Shown: positions 38,631 to 48,428, numbered from the stretch's first letter. The stretch is DNA of 64,000 bases from [Pasteurella] mairii (GCA_900454475.1 UGSS01000002.1:2189605-2253604), one strand, 5' to 3'. Made by a program: numbers and translations. The notes: a model not told the origin generated them from the letters alone.

Positions 38631-40136
38631 TTATTTTGGTATTGTTTTCGCAATAATCTTTGTTCCATCAGAACCACTTTCTTGAACTTGTCGTGAGCTT
38701 TGTGCAAAATTATCAGCTAACGCCCCCACATTAAAACCAGCCCAAGACATTGCACCAATCCAAATCCCAGGTAAAATTAAAAACATGGTACCTAATACAA
38801 AGCTCATAATCACATCATCACGGTCATTTTGCAGGAAATTCCAATTTACTAACGAATCCGTATTATGACCCGGTGAATTGTATAAGATAGAAATAAAAAA
38901 CGAATCTAACCATCTGGCTAACTCCCACCAAAATGACACGGTCACTAATGCAAACTGCACAAACATCAACGTCACAATCGCTTTTAAAGAATAACCACTA
39001 AATACGATGACAATTGGTGTTAAAATAATGACCGCCATAATCAGCAATGCTTGAATCATCGGTAATGCATTACGCATTGCATCAAATCCCGGATAAGCGA
39101 CTAAGGCACCGGCGACAACACCAATAGTCGATACAACGGACGTGGTGCGGTTAAGCTTCGTGGGATCTAAGCTTCCACCGTATCCGGCATAAACTTTCCC
39201 TCTTGAGATATTAATATTTTCAGGGCGTAATAAGGTACGAAGTAATGCCTCATCTTGAACCTTGGCATTACTAAACATTTCTCCTAATTTCACCGATAAA
39301 TTTTGTCGCATATCCGAAAGTAGTATATCTTTTAGCCCTACTTGGCTGTCTGCCCACCATGTATCACAATGAGGGAAACCGCCCTCTCCCGTATTGGGTA
39401 ACCCCTGATCACGATTAGGTTCATAAGTCCAACGTCGCATAGGTTGCATAGCACGATAACGGGGATAAAGCTCGCTATTTTTCAGTAAAATTTTACCACC
39501 CAACCAACTCACTTCTCTTGCTTGTGCCGCATTCATTGACACTTGGCTATCTAACACTTTGCGTCTAGCAGGCAAATAACATTGTTGCACAAATTGACGC
39601 ACTTCGGTTAAAAGCGCTGGGTTGTTAATTTTTTCGTGTTGTACCTCAAAGCGGATTTGACGTAAATCAGGCTTGCAGGGAATAATTGAAACCGCACCGT
39701 GTAAAATCCCCTTATTGATGGCGTGCATTAATCCCCACAACAGCGGTACTTTGGCCTGTCTATCGGCAAACTCACTCACCATACTGGCATAACCTGTTTT
39801 TTCTGGTGCGAGGGGGACTTTGTAGCCACAGTGTTTTGATTGCTCCACGTTGTAAGCCATGTTATTTAATGAAATAGGTAACATCGGGGCAAGGGTCAAC
39901 ACAATTACTAACATTGCAGGAAAAAATTGTATACTTAACCAGTCAATCAACAACTCTCCTTTATTTCCCTCGTCCGCACCTTGTTTTTTGACCTCAAGCC
40001 AGGTTTTAATCAATAGTCCAATTAATGGAGCAATAAAGAGCCCCGTGCTAACCAATAAACCAAAGAAGCCATTATTAATGATCCAACCGAGCAATGTTAG
40101 AAAATATTCTAGATAACTGTCTACATTAAAGGTCAT
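38631..40136 (-). CDS. traG: TraG-like mating-pair stabilization membrane protein
   Basis: A 501-aa polytopic protein with N-terminal helices (NGFFGLLVSTGLFIAPLIGLLIKTWLEV), a long Cys-containing periplasmic section and a C-terminal helix cluster (IQALLIMAVIILTPIVIVFSGYSLKAIVTLMFVQFALVTVSFWWELARWLD). This is the TraG_N family found as the last T4SS gene in ICEHin1056-type elements. Its role is mating-pair stabilization in the inner membrane. Confidence 0.83.
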   Translation of the reverse strand: MTFNVDSYLEYFLTLLGWIINNGFFGLLVSTGLFIAPLIGLLIKTWLEVKKQGADEGNKGELLIDWLSIQFFPAMLVIVLTLAPMLPISLNNMAYNVEQSKHCGYKVPLAPEKTGYASMVSEFADRQAKVPLLWGLMHAINKGILHGAVSIIPCKPDLRQIRFEVQHEKINNPALLTEVRQFVQQCYLPARRKVLDSQVSMNAAQAREVSWLGGKILLKNSELYPRYRAMQPMRRWTYEPNRDQGLPNTGEGGFPHCDTWWADSQVGLKDILLSDMRQNLSVKLGEMFSNAKVQDEALLRTLLRPENINISRGKVYAGYGGSLDPTKLNRTTSVVSTIGVVAGALVAYPGFDAMRNALPMIQALLIMAVIILTPIVIVFSGYSLKAIVTLMFVQFALVTVSFWWELARWLDSFFISILYNSPGHNTDSLVNWNFLQNDRDDVIMSFVLGTMFLILPGIWIGAMSWAGFNVGALADNFAQSSRQVQESGSDGTKIIAKTIPK

Positions 40137-40146
40137 TTTTCCCTCC

Positions 40147-40446
40147 CTATAAACGGTATAACAAATTCAGTCCTTCGAAGACAAGGATAACCAGTACAAT
40201 TAACCCCATGGCATGACGTGATAAGGGGCGATAACGATAGATTTGATAAAGTAACGCAACCATCAGGCTATATAAAAAAATTCGCCACATCAGCCAATAG
40301 TTTGCGGTTTTCTGCAACCAGCGATTGAGGTTAAGCCCAGGCATATAAATAACCCATACCACACCGAGTAAAAGGACACTTAGAAATATCAATACGCCGA
40401 TGAAAAGTGCGGTCAATACTTTACGTGTTTTTGAATGGATTTTCAT
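40147..40446 (-). CDS. Small T4SS-associated membrane protein
   Basis: At 99 aa, MKIHSKTRKVLTALFIGVLIFLSVLLLGVVWVIYM... is mostly membrane helices (three or four). I chose the ATG at 40446, which abuts the stop of the frameshifted gene. It lies between the virB4 group and traG, where GI-type elements carry a small membrane gene. An uptake signal sits near its start. Family not named with certainty. Confidence 0.65.
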   Translation of the reverse strand: MKIHSKTRKVLTALFIGVLIFLSVLLLGVVWVIYMPGLNLNRWLQKTANYWLMWRIFLYSLMVALLYQIYRYRPLSRHAMGLIVLVILVFEGLNLLYRL

Positions 40447-40864
40447 TACACTTCCTTCCCAAATATACTTGCAGGAATAATAGGAGAGATGTCTAGCTTC
40501 TCTGCTAACGCATAGGCAAACCAAAAGGCATCAACATCATCAGCAATATTCAAAGAAAGACGTGTAGCATTCATCTCACTGACAAATTGATAATACCCGC
40601 CAATATTGAGTAAAAGGTAGGTGATACCTTTTTTCCCCCCCCCCTCACCTTGATATGCCACGCACGTTGTTTAAACACACGATGTGGATACAACATAAAC
40701 TGTTGTACAGGTCCTACCCTTGAAAAAATCTGCTCACAGAGGATCGTCAAATCTTGCAAAACTGGGGCAAGATTAAAGGGGCGAATAATTGGGTCAGCCG
40801 GAAATAAGAAGGTATCCTGGGTTGTCTTATGCTGGGTCCTAAATAATTCCTCTTGCTTTATCAA
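40446..40864 (-). pseudogene. T4SS-cluster gene frameshifted at a G10 tract
   Basis: The first part (MIKQEELFRTQHKTTQDTFLFPADPIIRPFNLAPVLQDL... AWHIK) overlaps the virB4 end. The second part (KKGITYLLLNIGGYYQFVSEMNATRLSLNIADD... FGKEV) continues in another frame. The shift is at ten G on the minus strand (C10 at 40635-40644), and 8 or 11 G would join the frames to a protein of about 139 aa. It may be a lesion, a contingency tract or an assembly error. Confidence 0.8.
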
Positions 40865-43634
40865 TCTGTTTCGCCATAATCAATGCGGCATCAAGTTCAC
40901 TGCACTGGTGTTCTTCCATAATAGCTCTGCGCTGTGCTTTCTCGTGTTTTTCTGTCATTCCAAGTGCTAAATAAATACTTGGCGGTACAACCCGGAAGAG
41001 TGCTTCCATATTGGTCGCAAGCACTACGCCCTCAGTATATTTTTTATCAGCCTTTTTCGCTGACAGTAACATCAGTTTTTGAGCTTCAGAAAGACGACGA
41101 AAACGGTTTACTTCTTCGATTTCGTCATTAGTAAGGTTAAGCAACTCCCACCATTCAATCATACTAAGCAACTTCGCTGCCTCTTTCGGGAAATCCTCCA
41201 TATTTTGTGTAGCTAGCCATAACCAAATTCCAAGTTTTCGCCACATTTTAGATCCTTTCACCAAAAACTTAGCGAGTAATGGATTGACGGTGATGATATG
41301 GGATTCATCAGTAATATTCACGATAGGTCGAAAACTGTGTTGGTATTTTTCCCCAAGGCTATTGATATGGTTGATTAAGGAAATATAGGCAATGGAAAGC
41401 TCGGCTTCATAGCCTTCTCGCGCAAACATGGCTAAATCCACAAGGGTGATGTCTGCCTCTGGCCAGATTTCCCCTTCGCGGTTAAAAAACTTCCCATTCA
41501 CCCCTGTACAGAAAATATCCATGGCCTCTGCCATTTCAGCCAACCTTGCACGTCGTTCTTCTCGCGTATCGGGGTGTTGGCTTAAGATTTCTAAGGCGTT
41601 TCGAACATCACCTGCAAGGGTTTGTCGTCCCTCTGCATAGGTTTTTTCTGCAGCCAGCATAATCGCTCGACGGATTTGTGCACGGTCAGCACGACTCATT
41701 TTGTCATCTTCTTTCAGCTCACCACCTGTGATCATAAGCCTTGTGGTCAATTCCATTTCGGCTAATAAATCACGTTGTTCTTCGCCTTCCTCCTCATCAT
41801 CTTCTGCATCATCAGGTACTTCTTCAGGATTTAGCTCCATATCTAATAATTTATGGGCTTCAGAAAAAAGTGGTAAAGCAATATCACTGCTCGGCTCAAG
41901 TGAAATACAGTTTACCGTTAAGCCATAGCGTTGGGCATAATCAGCAAATAACCCAAAGGAGTTGCCTGCCTCAACCACAAATAAACGTGGCCGATGTACA
42001 GCCATCAGTTGTGCCATTTGTGCATTCAGAGTGGCTGATTTTCCCGACCCTGTTGGTCCTAACAGCAATTTATGGGCATTTTTGGCTCTGTCTTTTGGAT
42101 TAATGGGATCAAAATCCAAGGGTGAGCCACCGCGATTAAAATAAGTAATACCAGGATGCCCGGTGCCGGTCTCTCGACCAAATACTGGCAACATATTGGC
42201 AAGGTGTTGCACAAAATAATACTTGGTATAGTAATGGGTTTTCATATCCTGCTGCGGATTGAAATTCATTGGCAACCAACGGAGATAACTGTTCAACGGA
42301 GCAATTTCGGCATTTTCTTTGACGGGAACAAGATTGTTACTCAGTAAAATGGTTCTAAGTTCACGAGAACGTCGTTTAAGTTCTTTTTCATCTTTACCGT
42401 GAATATAAAAAGCAAGACTGGCTTGATAGAGTTTGTGACCATCTTTAAGGTATTCCATCACGGTTTTAACGTCTTGTTTCAGGTAAATCGATTCATAATT
42501 TTCACCTACCGCACGACTACTGATTTTTTCAAGATGTGCCTCTAATTTGTCTTGAGGATACACCACAATGGTCGTTACCATAATGGTCGATTCCGGCAAT
42601 AAATCAAATAAGGCATTAATATTCTTTCCACGTCGTACTTCACCGGTAAAATGCCCAATAGTGGGGGTATTTCTTAAGTTATCGACAACCACTACTTCGT
42701 GTGGCAGTCCATCAAAGTACCAATAATCCTTTTTATTTTCAGGTTGGTTATAAAAGAGATTTTCAGAAAAATCTTGCCCAACAAACGGTAGCTCATCGCT
42801 TGTTGGTTGATGCAGTTTATCATAGCAACTGCCATTATCGAGATCAAAAGACATCGCCGGATTAGGGTTAAACCAACGTAAAAGCCATTGATGGATCTGC
42901 TCGCCGGTTTGACGAGTTAAATGAAGACCCGCAGTGGTTAATGCCCCAACTACACGCTCACAGGCGTTATTTAAACTTTCTACCGCACTTTGCTCTTCGT
43001 TTTTACCCACATAGCGATAAATTATCATTCGGGTGCGACGAATACGTCCAGACCAAACGGTGTTGGTAATACGATCATCTACAAATAAGCCTCCTGGTTT
43101 ACTTATATCCTTTAAATGCTTTGCTGTGTTTTTCAACCATTCTTGTGTGAACGCACTTTGCTGAATTTCTGGGGCAATATAGGCATTCAATCTCTCCACA
43201 TAAGGGCGTAAATCTTGTTCATCTTGACAATAAAATTGAATAACGTACGGATAATTATCTAACTCATCAAAGCTGTCTTGCAGCGCATCTTTAACAAGGC
43301 TGCGCACACGACTTAAATAGTCCTCGCCACGTCCTTCTGTACCAATGGGTTTAACATCAAACACTACACCGACGCTGCGTACATCATCCAACAACATCAC
43401 ACCTTCTTGTTCTAGAAATTCTCCCCAAGGCAGATAATCTACAAAGGAGGGCTGTTTACCGTATAACCGTTTATGATGTGCCGCTTGTGTGAGTTTGCCA
43501 CTCCGTTTCACTGTCTCATTGCCAATCACATCATCGGCATTCGGTTCAATATTGGTACGACGCTCTGATTTTTTAGCGGGCTTATCTGCCTTATCCGGAA
43601 AAAAAGAAGATAACACATCCTGCATCAATCCCAT
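40839..43634 (-). CDS. virB4: VirB4/TraC-type conjugative ATPase, TIGR03744 family
   Basis: At 931 aa this is the T4SS motor ATPase. The C-terminal half has Walker A LLGPTGSGKSATLNAQ and Walker B RPIVNITDESHII. The N-terminal TraC-like half (GEFLEQEGVMLLDDVRSVGVVFDVKP...) precedes it. An acidic insert (EEVPDDAEDDEEEGEEQRD) follows Walker A. It powers pilus assembly and transfer, and begins at the stop of the upstream lipoprotein gene (shared ATG/TAATG-type junction at 43634). Confidence 0.92.
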   Translation of the reverse strand: MGLMQDVLSSFFPDKADKPAKKSERRTNIEPNADDVIGNETVKRSGKLTQAAHHKRLYGKQPSFVDYLPWGEFLEQEGVMLLDDVRSVGVVFDVKPIGTEGRGEDYLSRVRSLVKDALQDSFDELDNYPYVIQFYCQDEQDLRPYVERLNAYIAPEIQQSAFTQEWLKNTAKHLKDISKPGGLFVDDRITNTVWSGRIRRTRMIIYRYVGKNEEQSAVESLNNACERVVGALTTAGLHLTRQTGEQIHQWLLRWFNPNPAMSFDLDNGSCYDKLHQPTSDELPFVGQDFSENLFYNQPENKKDYWYFDGLPHEVVVVDNLRNTPTIGHFTGEVRRGKNINALFDLLPESTIMVTTIVVYPQDKLEAHLEKISSRAVGENYESIYLKQDVKTVMEYLKDGHKLYQASLAFYIHGKDEKELKRRSRELRTILLSNNLVPVKENAEIAPLNSYLRWLPMNFNPQQDMKTHYYTKYYFVQHLANMLPVFGRETGTGHPGITYFNRGGSPLDFDPINPKDRAKNAHKLLLGPTGSGKSATLNAQMAQLMAVHRPRLFVVEAGNSFGLFADYAQRYGLTVNCISLEPSSDIALPLFSEAHKLLDMELNPEEVPDDAEDDEEEGEEQRDLLAEMELTTRLMITGGELKEDDKMSRADRAQIRRAIMLAAEKTYAEGRQTLAGDVRNALEILSQHPDTREERRARLAEMAEAMDIFCTGVNGKFFNREGEIWPEADITLVDLAMFAREGYEAELSIAYISLINHINSLGEKYQHSFRPIVNITDESHIITVNPLLAKFLVKGSKMWRKLGIWLWLATQNMEDFPKEAAKLLSMIEWWELLNLTNDEIEEVNRFRRLSEAQKLMLLSAKKADKKYTEGVVLATNMEALFRVVPPSIYLALGMTEKHEKAQRRAIMEEHQCSELDAALIMAKQIDKARGII

Positions 43635-44038
43635 TATAACCCCCTTGTTCGCTCACCCGGTTGGGCATACTGAACACGACTATAAAACGGGATAACTGTC
43701 GAGTAACCGGGTACCGGCATCGGTTCTCCGCTAGCAGATAAATGCGGATAGACGTACATCATTAAATCAGGATTAGGTAGTCGCGGAAAAAGGTTTTTAA
43801 TTTCACTTTCTGCTGTGCGGGTATAATCGCGTTGCTCTTTAACCCCGACATAATTTACAGGATCAAGCTGACGATTATCGCTATTGCGATAAACCTGTAA
43901 CTGGGCGTTACTGCCTCCCTTATTCCAAATCTCTCGCATTGTTTCATTGCTCGTTGGTAAGAGCTCTTTTTGTGAGGTTGAACAAGCAGATAGTAAAAAA
44001 GTAAAGCCGATAAGCGTTAATAACGTGATTTTCTTCAT
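43634..44038 (-). CDS. Conjugative element lipoprotein, TIGR03751 family
   Basis: A 134-aa lipoprotein with signal MKKITLLTLIGFTFLLSAC (lipobox LSAC). Mature motifs are TMREIWNKGGS, RDYTRTAESEIKNLFPRLPNPDLMMYVYPHLS and PVPGYSTVIPFYSRVQYAQPGE, as in TIGR03751 proteins placed just before virB4. It is probably a VirB7-like outer-membrane component. Confidence 0.88.
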   Translation of the reverse strand: MKKITLLTLIGFTFLLSACSTSQKELLPTSNETMREIWNKGGSNAQLQVYRNSDNRQLDPVNYVGVKEQRDYTRTAESEIKNLFPRLPNPDLMMYVYPHLSASGEPMPVPGYSTVIPFYSRVQYAQPGERTRGL

Positions 44039-44049
44039 TGCATTATTCC

Positions 44050-45471
44050 TTAATCAAGCTGAGATGAACGGGACAATTGACTATATTTCACTTTACGTCC
44101 TTTTAGGTCGTAATCAATATCAATAGCTTTATCAATATGAATCGCAACAGGATGACCCGGTGGCACATAAATGGCATCAAAATTTTGCCCATAACGTTCT
44201 TTAAACCAATTTGCGGTTTCTTGAATGCCCTGACCGAGTGCCTGACCCACCACATATTTACCTTGTTGCCCCGTAACCGCTCCCACAACTGCATTACCAT
44301 CGACTACGGTTGTAGTTTGTGCTTGAGAATAGCCTTGTGCAGCAGCCCCAGCAGCGGCTAACAAGAAATGTGACCCTAAATATTCAGGCGCATTGGTTTT
44401 TCGGTCACCGGGAATACACGGAATACCGTGTGGGTCTGATAACCAACCAATTTTTTCATCCCCTTTACCACTGGTGACAATCCGTCCATCATTGAACACA
44501 AAGGTCAAACTTTTTACTTCACCACGCACGCAGGATAAGGTCCAATCCCCTGTCGCCGTGCCTGACACAATGGCTTGTTCAATATCTGGCAGTTCAATCC
44601 CATTGGCAATTAAATTGTCCCGTCCAATAATGGCTTTAAACGGGTAAGGGTCGTTCACTTTGTTACCGATTGGGATACGTCCTAACAAGGCAGTCATAGA
44701 AGTTGATCCCATCAGCGTTGAGTTTTCAGGAATGGTATAAACCGCGATTTTATTTTTTTGTTTTTCACTTGATGAACCTCGGGAGGTTATGTCACGGTCA
44801 TTCTCATCGCTACCTGAAATAAAAGGTAACCCTTTTTTGCCTGAAGGGGCATTAAGCCCATTAAGGTTTGGAAAGCCAATTTTAGCCGAGTTACGTTCAT
44901 CTTCGATTTGATCATCGGGATTGATCCATTCAATGCGTTGCACGTTTTCCTCTGCCTCCATTCCTATTTGCCCATTTCCAATAGGTAACGCAGTATCTTC
45001 CTCAACGCCAATACCATTGGCTGTATTGCCCTGATAAGCGGTTGGTCCATTTGACTGCGAACGCCCTTCTACCAACTGCGACATTTCTTCGCGAAGCATC
45101 GCTACCATATTTTGTAGCTCTTGCGTTCTACTTTGCACCGCCTCATCAACTTGTTGATGTACATTTTGCTCACGTTTACGCAAGGTTTCATTCTCTTTGA
45201 GGATTTTTTCATTTTGCGAGATCACCTTCTCATAACGACGGTTACTTTCTTTCGCCGCGCCAATTAACGTGCGTACCGTGTCATTTTTCGTATCCCCCTC
45301 TAAACCAAGTTGGCGAATTTCTTCAGGCGTAAGATCTTTAAGTGCAGTATCTAACACACTGTGTTTTGCTTTTGAAGGTGATGACGAACCACTAAACAAC
45401 AAATAGGATACACCCCCAACCATTAGAAAAATAATCACTCCAATGACAATAAACATCTTATTGGCTTTCAT
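44050..45471 (-). CDS. T4SS core protein TIGR03752 (TraB/VirB10-like)
   Basis: A 473-aa protein with one N-terminal transmembrane helix (KMFIVIGVIIFLMVGGVSYLLF), a long coiled coil (KVISQNEKILKENETLRKREQNVHQQVDEAVQ) and a TraB-like C-terminal beta domain. It spans the periplasm as the core-complex scaffold. Its start overlaps the end of the TIGR03749 gene by 14 nt. Confidence 0.88.
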   Translation of the reverse strand: MKANKMFIVIGVIIFLMVGGVSYLLFSGSSSPSKAKHSVLDTALKDLTPEEIRQLGLEGDTKNDTVRTLIGAAKESNRRYEKVISQNEKILKENETLRKREQNVHQQVDEAVQSRTQELQNMVAMLREEMSQLVEGRSQSNGPTAYQGNTANGIGVEEDTALPIGNGQIGMEAEENVQRIEWINPDDQIEDERNSAKIGFPNLNGLNAPSGKKGLPFISGSDENDRDITSRGSSSEKQKNKIAVYTIPENSTLMGSTSMTALLGRIPIGNKVNDPYPFKAIIGRDNLIANGIELPDIEQAIVSGTATGDWTLSCVRGEVKSLTFVFNDGRIVTSGKGDEKIGWLSDPHGIPCIPGDRKTNAPEYLGSHFLLAAAGAAAQGYSQAQTTTVVDGNAVVGAVTGQQGKYVVGQALGQGIQETANWFKERYGQNFDAIYVPPGHPVAIHIDKAIDIDYDLKGRKVKYSQLSRSSQLD

Positions 45472-46378
45472 GTTGTACCTCCTTTACCGTAGCAGGACCG
45501 GTTTGCTCAACCACTTTTTTCACCACAATCTGGGTGCGCTTCACTTTTTGAGGATGTACATATTTTTTTGACTCGGGAATGAAAGCTTGATTAGGTCGCC
45601 CCTCAGTCACCAAATAAAGCGTTGTGGTATCTTCCGTTGAGCCCAAGCCACTTAGCCAATGATGTTGAAATGTTGCTGCATAAAAACGCCCTTGTAATTC
45701 ACGGGGATCAAGGGTGATACGTGAGGTACCTCGATTTTGTAAACGAATGGCTGTTACCACATAATCGCCTAATTGCCAACTCATTAACGGTATGGCTGTA
45801 ATAGGATATGCGGGTAGTAAGGTGGTGATTTTTGAGGGCAATCCATGGGCAATTTGACGAATACCTGGAACGGGCTCTACCGTACGCAAAGGTGCATAAA
45901 GCATTTGTGCCGCATAACGGGTAAGTGCCGCAGGTACGGGTAATTGCGGGGAGGCAGGTGCGTTTTCTTCTATCACCTCTTCATCTTGGTTTATACCGCC
46001 AGATTGATTTTCTAATTTCCCCTCATAAATCAAGCGAATGGTTTCTTGTGGATTGACTACCTTTTCTTTTGCGGTAACATCCAACAAAATGATTTCGTTT
46101 GTCAACATATCTTTGAGCTGTAACCGTGCGGTAGGAAAGGGTTCTAAGGCTTTAAGGTACACCGCACCGCCTGTTGATTGTAAACGAATTTTCCCATCAA
46201 GTGTTTTTGGATACCCCACTTTGACGTTTTTATCAACCAAAATCACCCGCTCTTTCTCCACTTGTAAATCAATCGGCAAAGGGAGACGCTGCCACTTCAT
46301 TAAGAGCTCTGCTTGCGAATTACACGCAATGACGATACAACAAAGTGCGGTTAAATTTCGTAAGGTTTTTCGCATCAT
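45458..46378 (-). CDS. T4SS protein TIGR03749 (TraK/VirB9-like)
   Basis: A 306-aa exported protein (signal MMRKTLRNLTALCCIVIACNSQA) rich in beta strands. The conserved part is LMKWQRLPLPIDLQVEKERVILVDKNVKVGYP, and a later one is LSGLGSTEDTTTLYLVTEGRP. This matches TIGR03749. A VirB9/TraK-like secretin role is family knowledge. It sits between the TraE-like and TraB-like genes, as in F-type clusters. Confidence 0.87.
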   Translation of the reverse strand: MMRKTLRNLTALCCIVIACNSQAELLMKWQRLPLPIDLQVEKERVILVDKNVKVGYPKTLDGKIRLQSTGGAVYLKALEPFPTARLQLKDMLTNEIILLDVTAKEKVVNPQETIRLIYEGKLENQSGGINQDEEVIEENAPASPQLPVPAALTRYAAQMLYAPLRTVEPVPGIRQIAHGLPSKITTLLPAYPITAIPLMSWQLGDYVVTAIRLQNRGTSRITLDPRELQGRFYAATFQHHWLSGLGSTEDTTTLYLVTEGRPNQAFIPESKKYVHPQKVKRTQIVVKKVVEQTGPATVKEVQHESQ

Positions 46379-47017
46379 TTATTTTTTCTCCTCACTCTCG
46401 GTTGCCTCTAAACGTAATGGTATTGAGGCATAACAGTTAAAACCTAATCCCCAAGGGTTACGCTGCGAATCAATATCCATTCGCACGATACTGATAGGAA
46501 AACGGGTTAAGACACGTTTAACGGGCTCATCTTTGTAGTATTCATCAACACTTAAATCCAAATTCACCGTCCAGCTATCTCGGCTATGGACAATAACGCG
46601 CTCATCACTAAATCCCCGTCCTGGGATTTCATACACACCTCTGACACGCTCACGTAATTCGCTATGACGCTGTCTATCTTCATAATCCTGTTGTAAAAAG
46701 GCTTCACAAGATGGAGTTAAAAAAGGTTTGAGTGTTTCAATATTTTTTTCATAATCTTGTGTTCCATCTAACGTCCAGCGATTAAGTTGTTGGAAAGTTT
46801 GATATGCGAAAGCATACACTGTTGATGGCGGTACCTCCCACCAAGGACGCTGGCTTCCCGCTCTTAAATCAGGGGGAAGTAAGATTTTTAAGGTGCCTGG
46901 GAAGGTGTATATGATAAACATTAAGGCAAAACAAATAATGGTGATACAAACGATCGCAATCTTGGCCACCGTTAATTGGCGATCTTTGTGATTGAGTTCA
47001 CTTTTTAATCTACTCAT
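46379..47017 (-). CDS. T4SS protein TIGR03746 (TraE/VirB5/8-like)
   Basis: A 212-aa single-pass protein with helix IAIVCITIICFALMFIIYTF and a periplasmic domain containing WWEVPPSTVYAFAYQTFQQLNRW, FLTPSCEAFLQQDYEDR and RGVYEIPGRGFSDERV. This is the TIGR03746 signature. It abuts both neighbours without a gap, so it is transcribed with them. Confidence 0.88.
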   Translation of the reverse strand: MSRLKSELNHKDRQLTVAKIAIVCITIICFALMFIIYTFPGTLKILLPPDLRAGSQRPWWEVPPSTVYAFAYQTFQQLNRWTLDGTQDYEKNIETLKPFLTPSCEAFLQQDYEDRQRHSELRERVRGVYEIPGRGFSDERVIVHSRDSWTVNLDLSVDEYYKDEPVKRVLTRFPISIVRMDIDSQRNPWGLGFNCYASIPLRLEATESEEKK

Positions 47018-47386
47018 CTAAAACAGTCCTTTTGAAGAACGACGAGTGGCCCAAAAGCCTACCCGTCGAATAAATTTATTGCCGCCTAAAAGCGAATCCA
47101 TGCGTTCTTCAATCAGACGGTTTAAATAGGCTTCTGGTTTTCCTCGCTTTACGCGTGCGACCAATACTTTGCCAATCAGCACAAAAATAATACAGATTAA
47201 CATCGCAAGAGCGGGGACGAGAATCCAAGACAGCCCAATCGCCCACAGCACAAGCCCAAAAACCAACCCCACCGAAAATCCAATCGCAGCAGCAATACCA
47301 AATTCAGGTACTGTCATACCACCGTACACCGTAGCTTCCCGATTGAGCCGAGTGGGTAAAAATTGAATATCTTCTTGATTTGGCAT
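47018..47386 (-). CDS. T4SS membrane protein TIGR03750 (DUF3487)
   Basis: At 122 aa the protein begins MPNQEDIQFLPTRLNREATVYGGMT, followed by two helices (FGIAAAIGFSVGLVFGLVLWAIGLSWILVPALAMLICIIFVLIG) and a basic end (RLIEERM... WATRRSSKGLF). This matches TIGR03750, a VirB3-like small protein. ATG 47386 is preceded by GGAGAAACC. Confidence 0.87.
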   Translation of the reverse strand: MPNQEDIQFLPTRLNREATVYGGMTVPEFGIAAAIGFSVGLVFGLVLWAIGLSWILVPALAMLICIIFVLIGKVLVARVKRGKPEAYLNRLIEERMDSLLGGNKFIRRVGFWATRRSSKGLF

Positions 47387-47422
47387 GGTTTCTCCTGTGA
47401 ACAAACGATAAGCAAGATAAGA

Positions 47423-47833
47423 TTAGAAAAGCCCAACGGCCATCTTTACCAACCAGAGTGAGAAGAAGATAAGAATAAAACCAACAATCAATGCAGCAAT
47501 AAAGGGCGCCCAACCTTTTTTATCGTTTTCATCTGTTGCCTGGTTGTAAGTTTTAATTAAGGCTTTAACGACGGTTAAAATACACCAAACCGCAAATAAG
47601 ACGGCGGCAAGGGTTGCTAATGCCTTAGCCACAATAAAAATAATTTCCATAGGATCTTTTGTGTTGCTATCCACTCCGGGAATTTTAAAATCAGGAATTT
47701 TGGCTGCATCAGGTCCTGCGGCTAAGGCATGTTGCATTGCACCAAAAAACATGACAGAGAACGCCAAATAACGCTGCGAACCCCATCGCCAAGCACGTTT
47801 TACTTGCTGAAAAAAAGAATGAAAAAGAGTCAT
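47423..47833 (-). CDS. Pilin-like T4SS membrane protein TIGR03745 (DUF2976)
   Basis: At 136 aa it has an N-terminal signal-like helix (FSVMFFGAMQHALAAGP) and two membrane helices (IIFIVAKALATLAAVLFAVWCILTV and GWAPFIAALIVGFILIFFSLWLVKMA) with a polar KTYNQATDENDKK loop. This VirB2-like layout matches TIGR03745. It is probably the conjugative pilin. Confidence 0.87.
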   Translation of the reverse strand: MTLFHSFFQQVKRAWRWGSQRYLAFSVMFFGAMQHALAAGPDAAKIPDFKIPGVDSNTKDPMEIIFIVAKALATLAAVLFAVWCILTVVKALIKTYNQATDENDKKGWAPFIAALIVGFILIFFSLWLVKMAVGLF

Positions 47834-47842
47834 AATTACCTC

Positions 47843-48094
47843 TTAGAAATCAGAAACGAAAAATATCACCACAACGATAAGAACCGTTGCGCCTTTAAGA
47901 ATCAATTTTAAGTAGTCGAAAATGTCATTTCCGTTAAATCCATTAAATAACCCGCTGTAACCTTTTTTGATAGCCCACACATAAGCAAAAAGTAACAATG
48001 CCACGAAAACAATCGCAAAGAAGGCTCGAAGCTCTGTGGTATTTAAGCCACTGGCAATTTCAAAGGCATTAAGTGGGGTATGCTCGCTTGCCAT
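47843..48094 (-). CDS. T4SS membrane protein TIGR03758 (DUF3262)
   Basis: An 83-aa two-helix protein: FEIASGLNTTELRAFFAIVFVALLLFAYVWAIKKGY... and LKLILKGATVLIVVVIFFVSDF. It matches TIGR03758, which lies between the RAQPRD and DUF2976 genes in this element type. AAGGAGAATT is upstream. Confidence 0.86.
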   Translation of the reverse strand: MASEHTPLNAFEIASGLNTTELRAFFAIVFVALLLFAYVWAIKKGYSGLFNGFNGNDIFDYLKLILKGATVLIVVVIFFVSDF

Positions 48095-48104
48095 GCAATT
48101 CTCC

Positions 48105-48428
48105 TTAAGGTCTTAATTTGGTGTAATTTTCTTGCAAACGACGAGATGCATTGGGATCACGGGGAATAGCACGAGAAGGATTGATATATTGATTAATACC
48201 ACTTTTAATCGCATTAATATCTCGACGTGCAGCCTGATAATCAAAATATTCACGGTTTTTCTCCGATATTCTAGTTGAAGCCTGTGCACGCTTAAGCGAA
48301 AGCTGAGCCGCTTCAAGCTGTTTGATAGCTTGGGCTAACTGTTCTTTTTCTAAAGCCTGCACACTGAATGTCATCATAGACAGAGATACGGCGAATAAAA
48401 CTATTTTTCCTAATGTATTCATCGACAA
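48105..48428 (-). CDS. RAQPRD-family ICE protein (TIGR01690)
   Basis: A 107-aa exported protein with signal ending SVQALEKEQL. The conserved segment is RASTRISEKNREYFDYQAARRDINAIKSGINQYINPSRAIPRDPNA, which contains the SRAIPRD version of the family's name motif. TIGR01690 proteins begin the small-protein part of the T4SS operon. A hairpin at 48527-48556 precedes the gene and resembles that of the 32113 leader. Confidence 0.86.
   Translation of the reverse strand: MSMNTLGKIVLFAVSLSMMTFSVQALEKEQLAQAIKQLEAAQLSLKRAQASTRISEKNREYFDYQAARRDINAIKSGINQYINPSRAIPRDPNASRRLQENYTKLRP

Noticed and set aside
44137-44647. Plus-strand frames opposite the TIGR03752 gene
   Set aside because: They mirror a clearly coding minus-strand gene and have no independent support.
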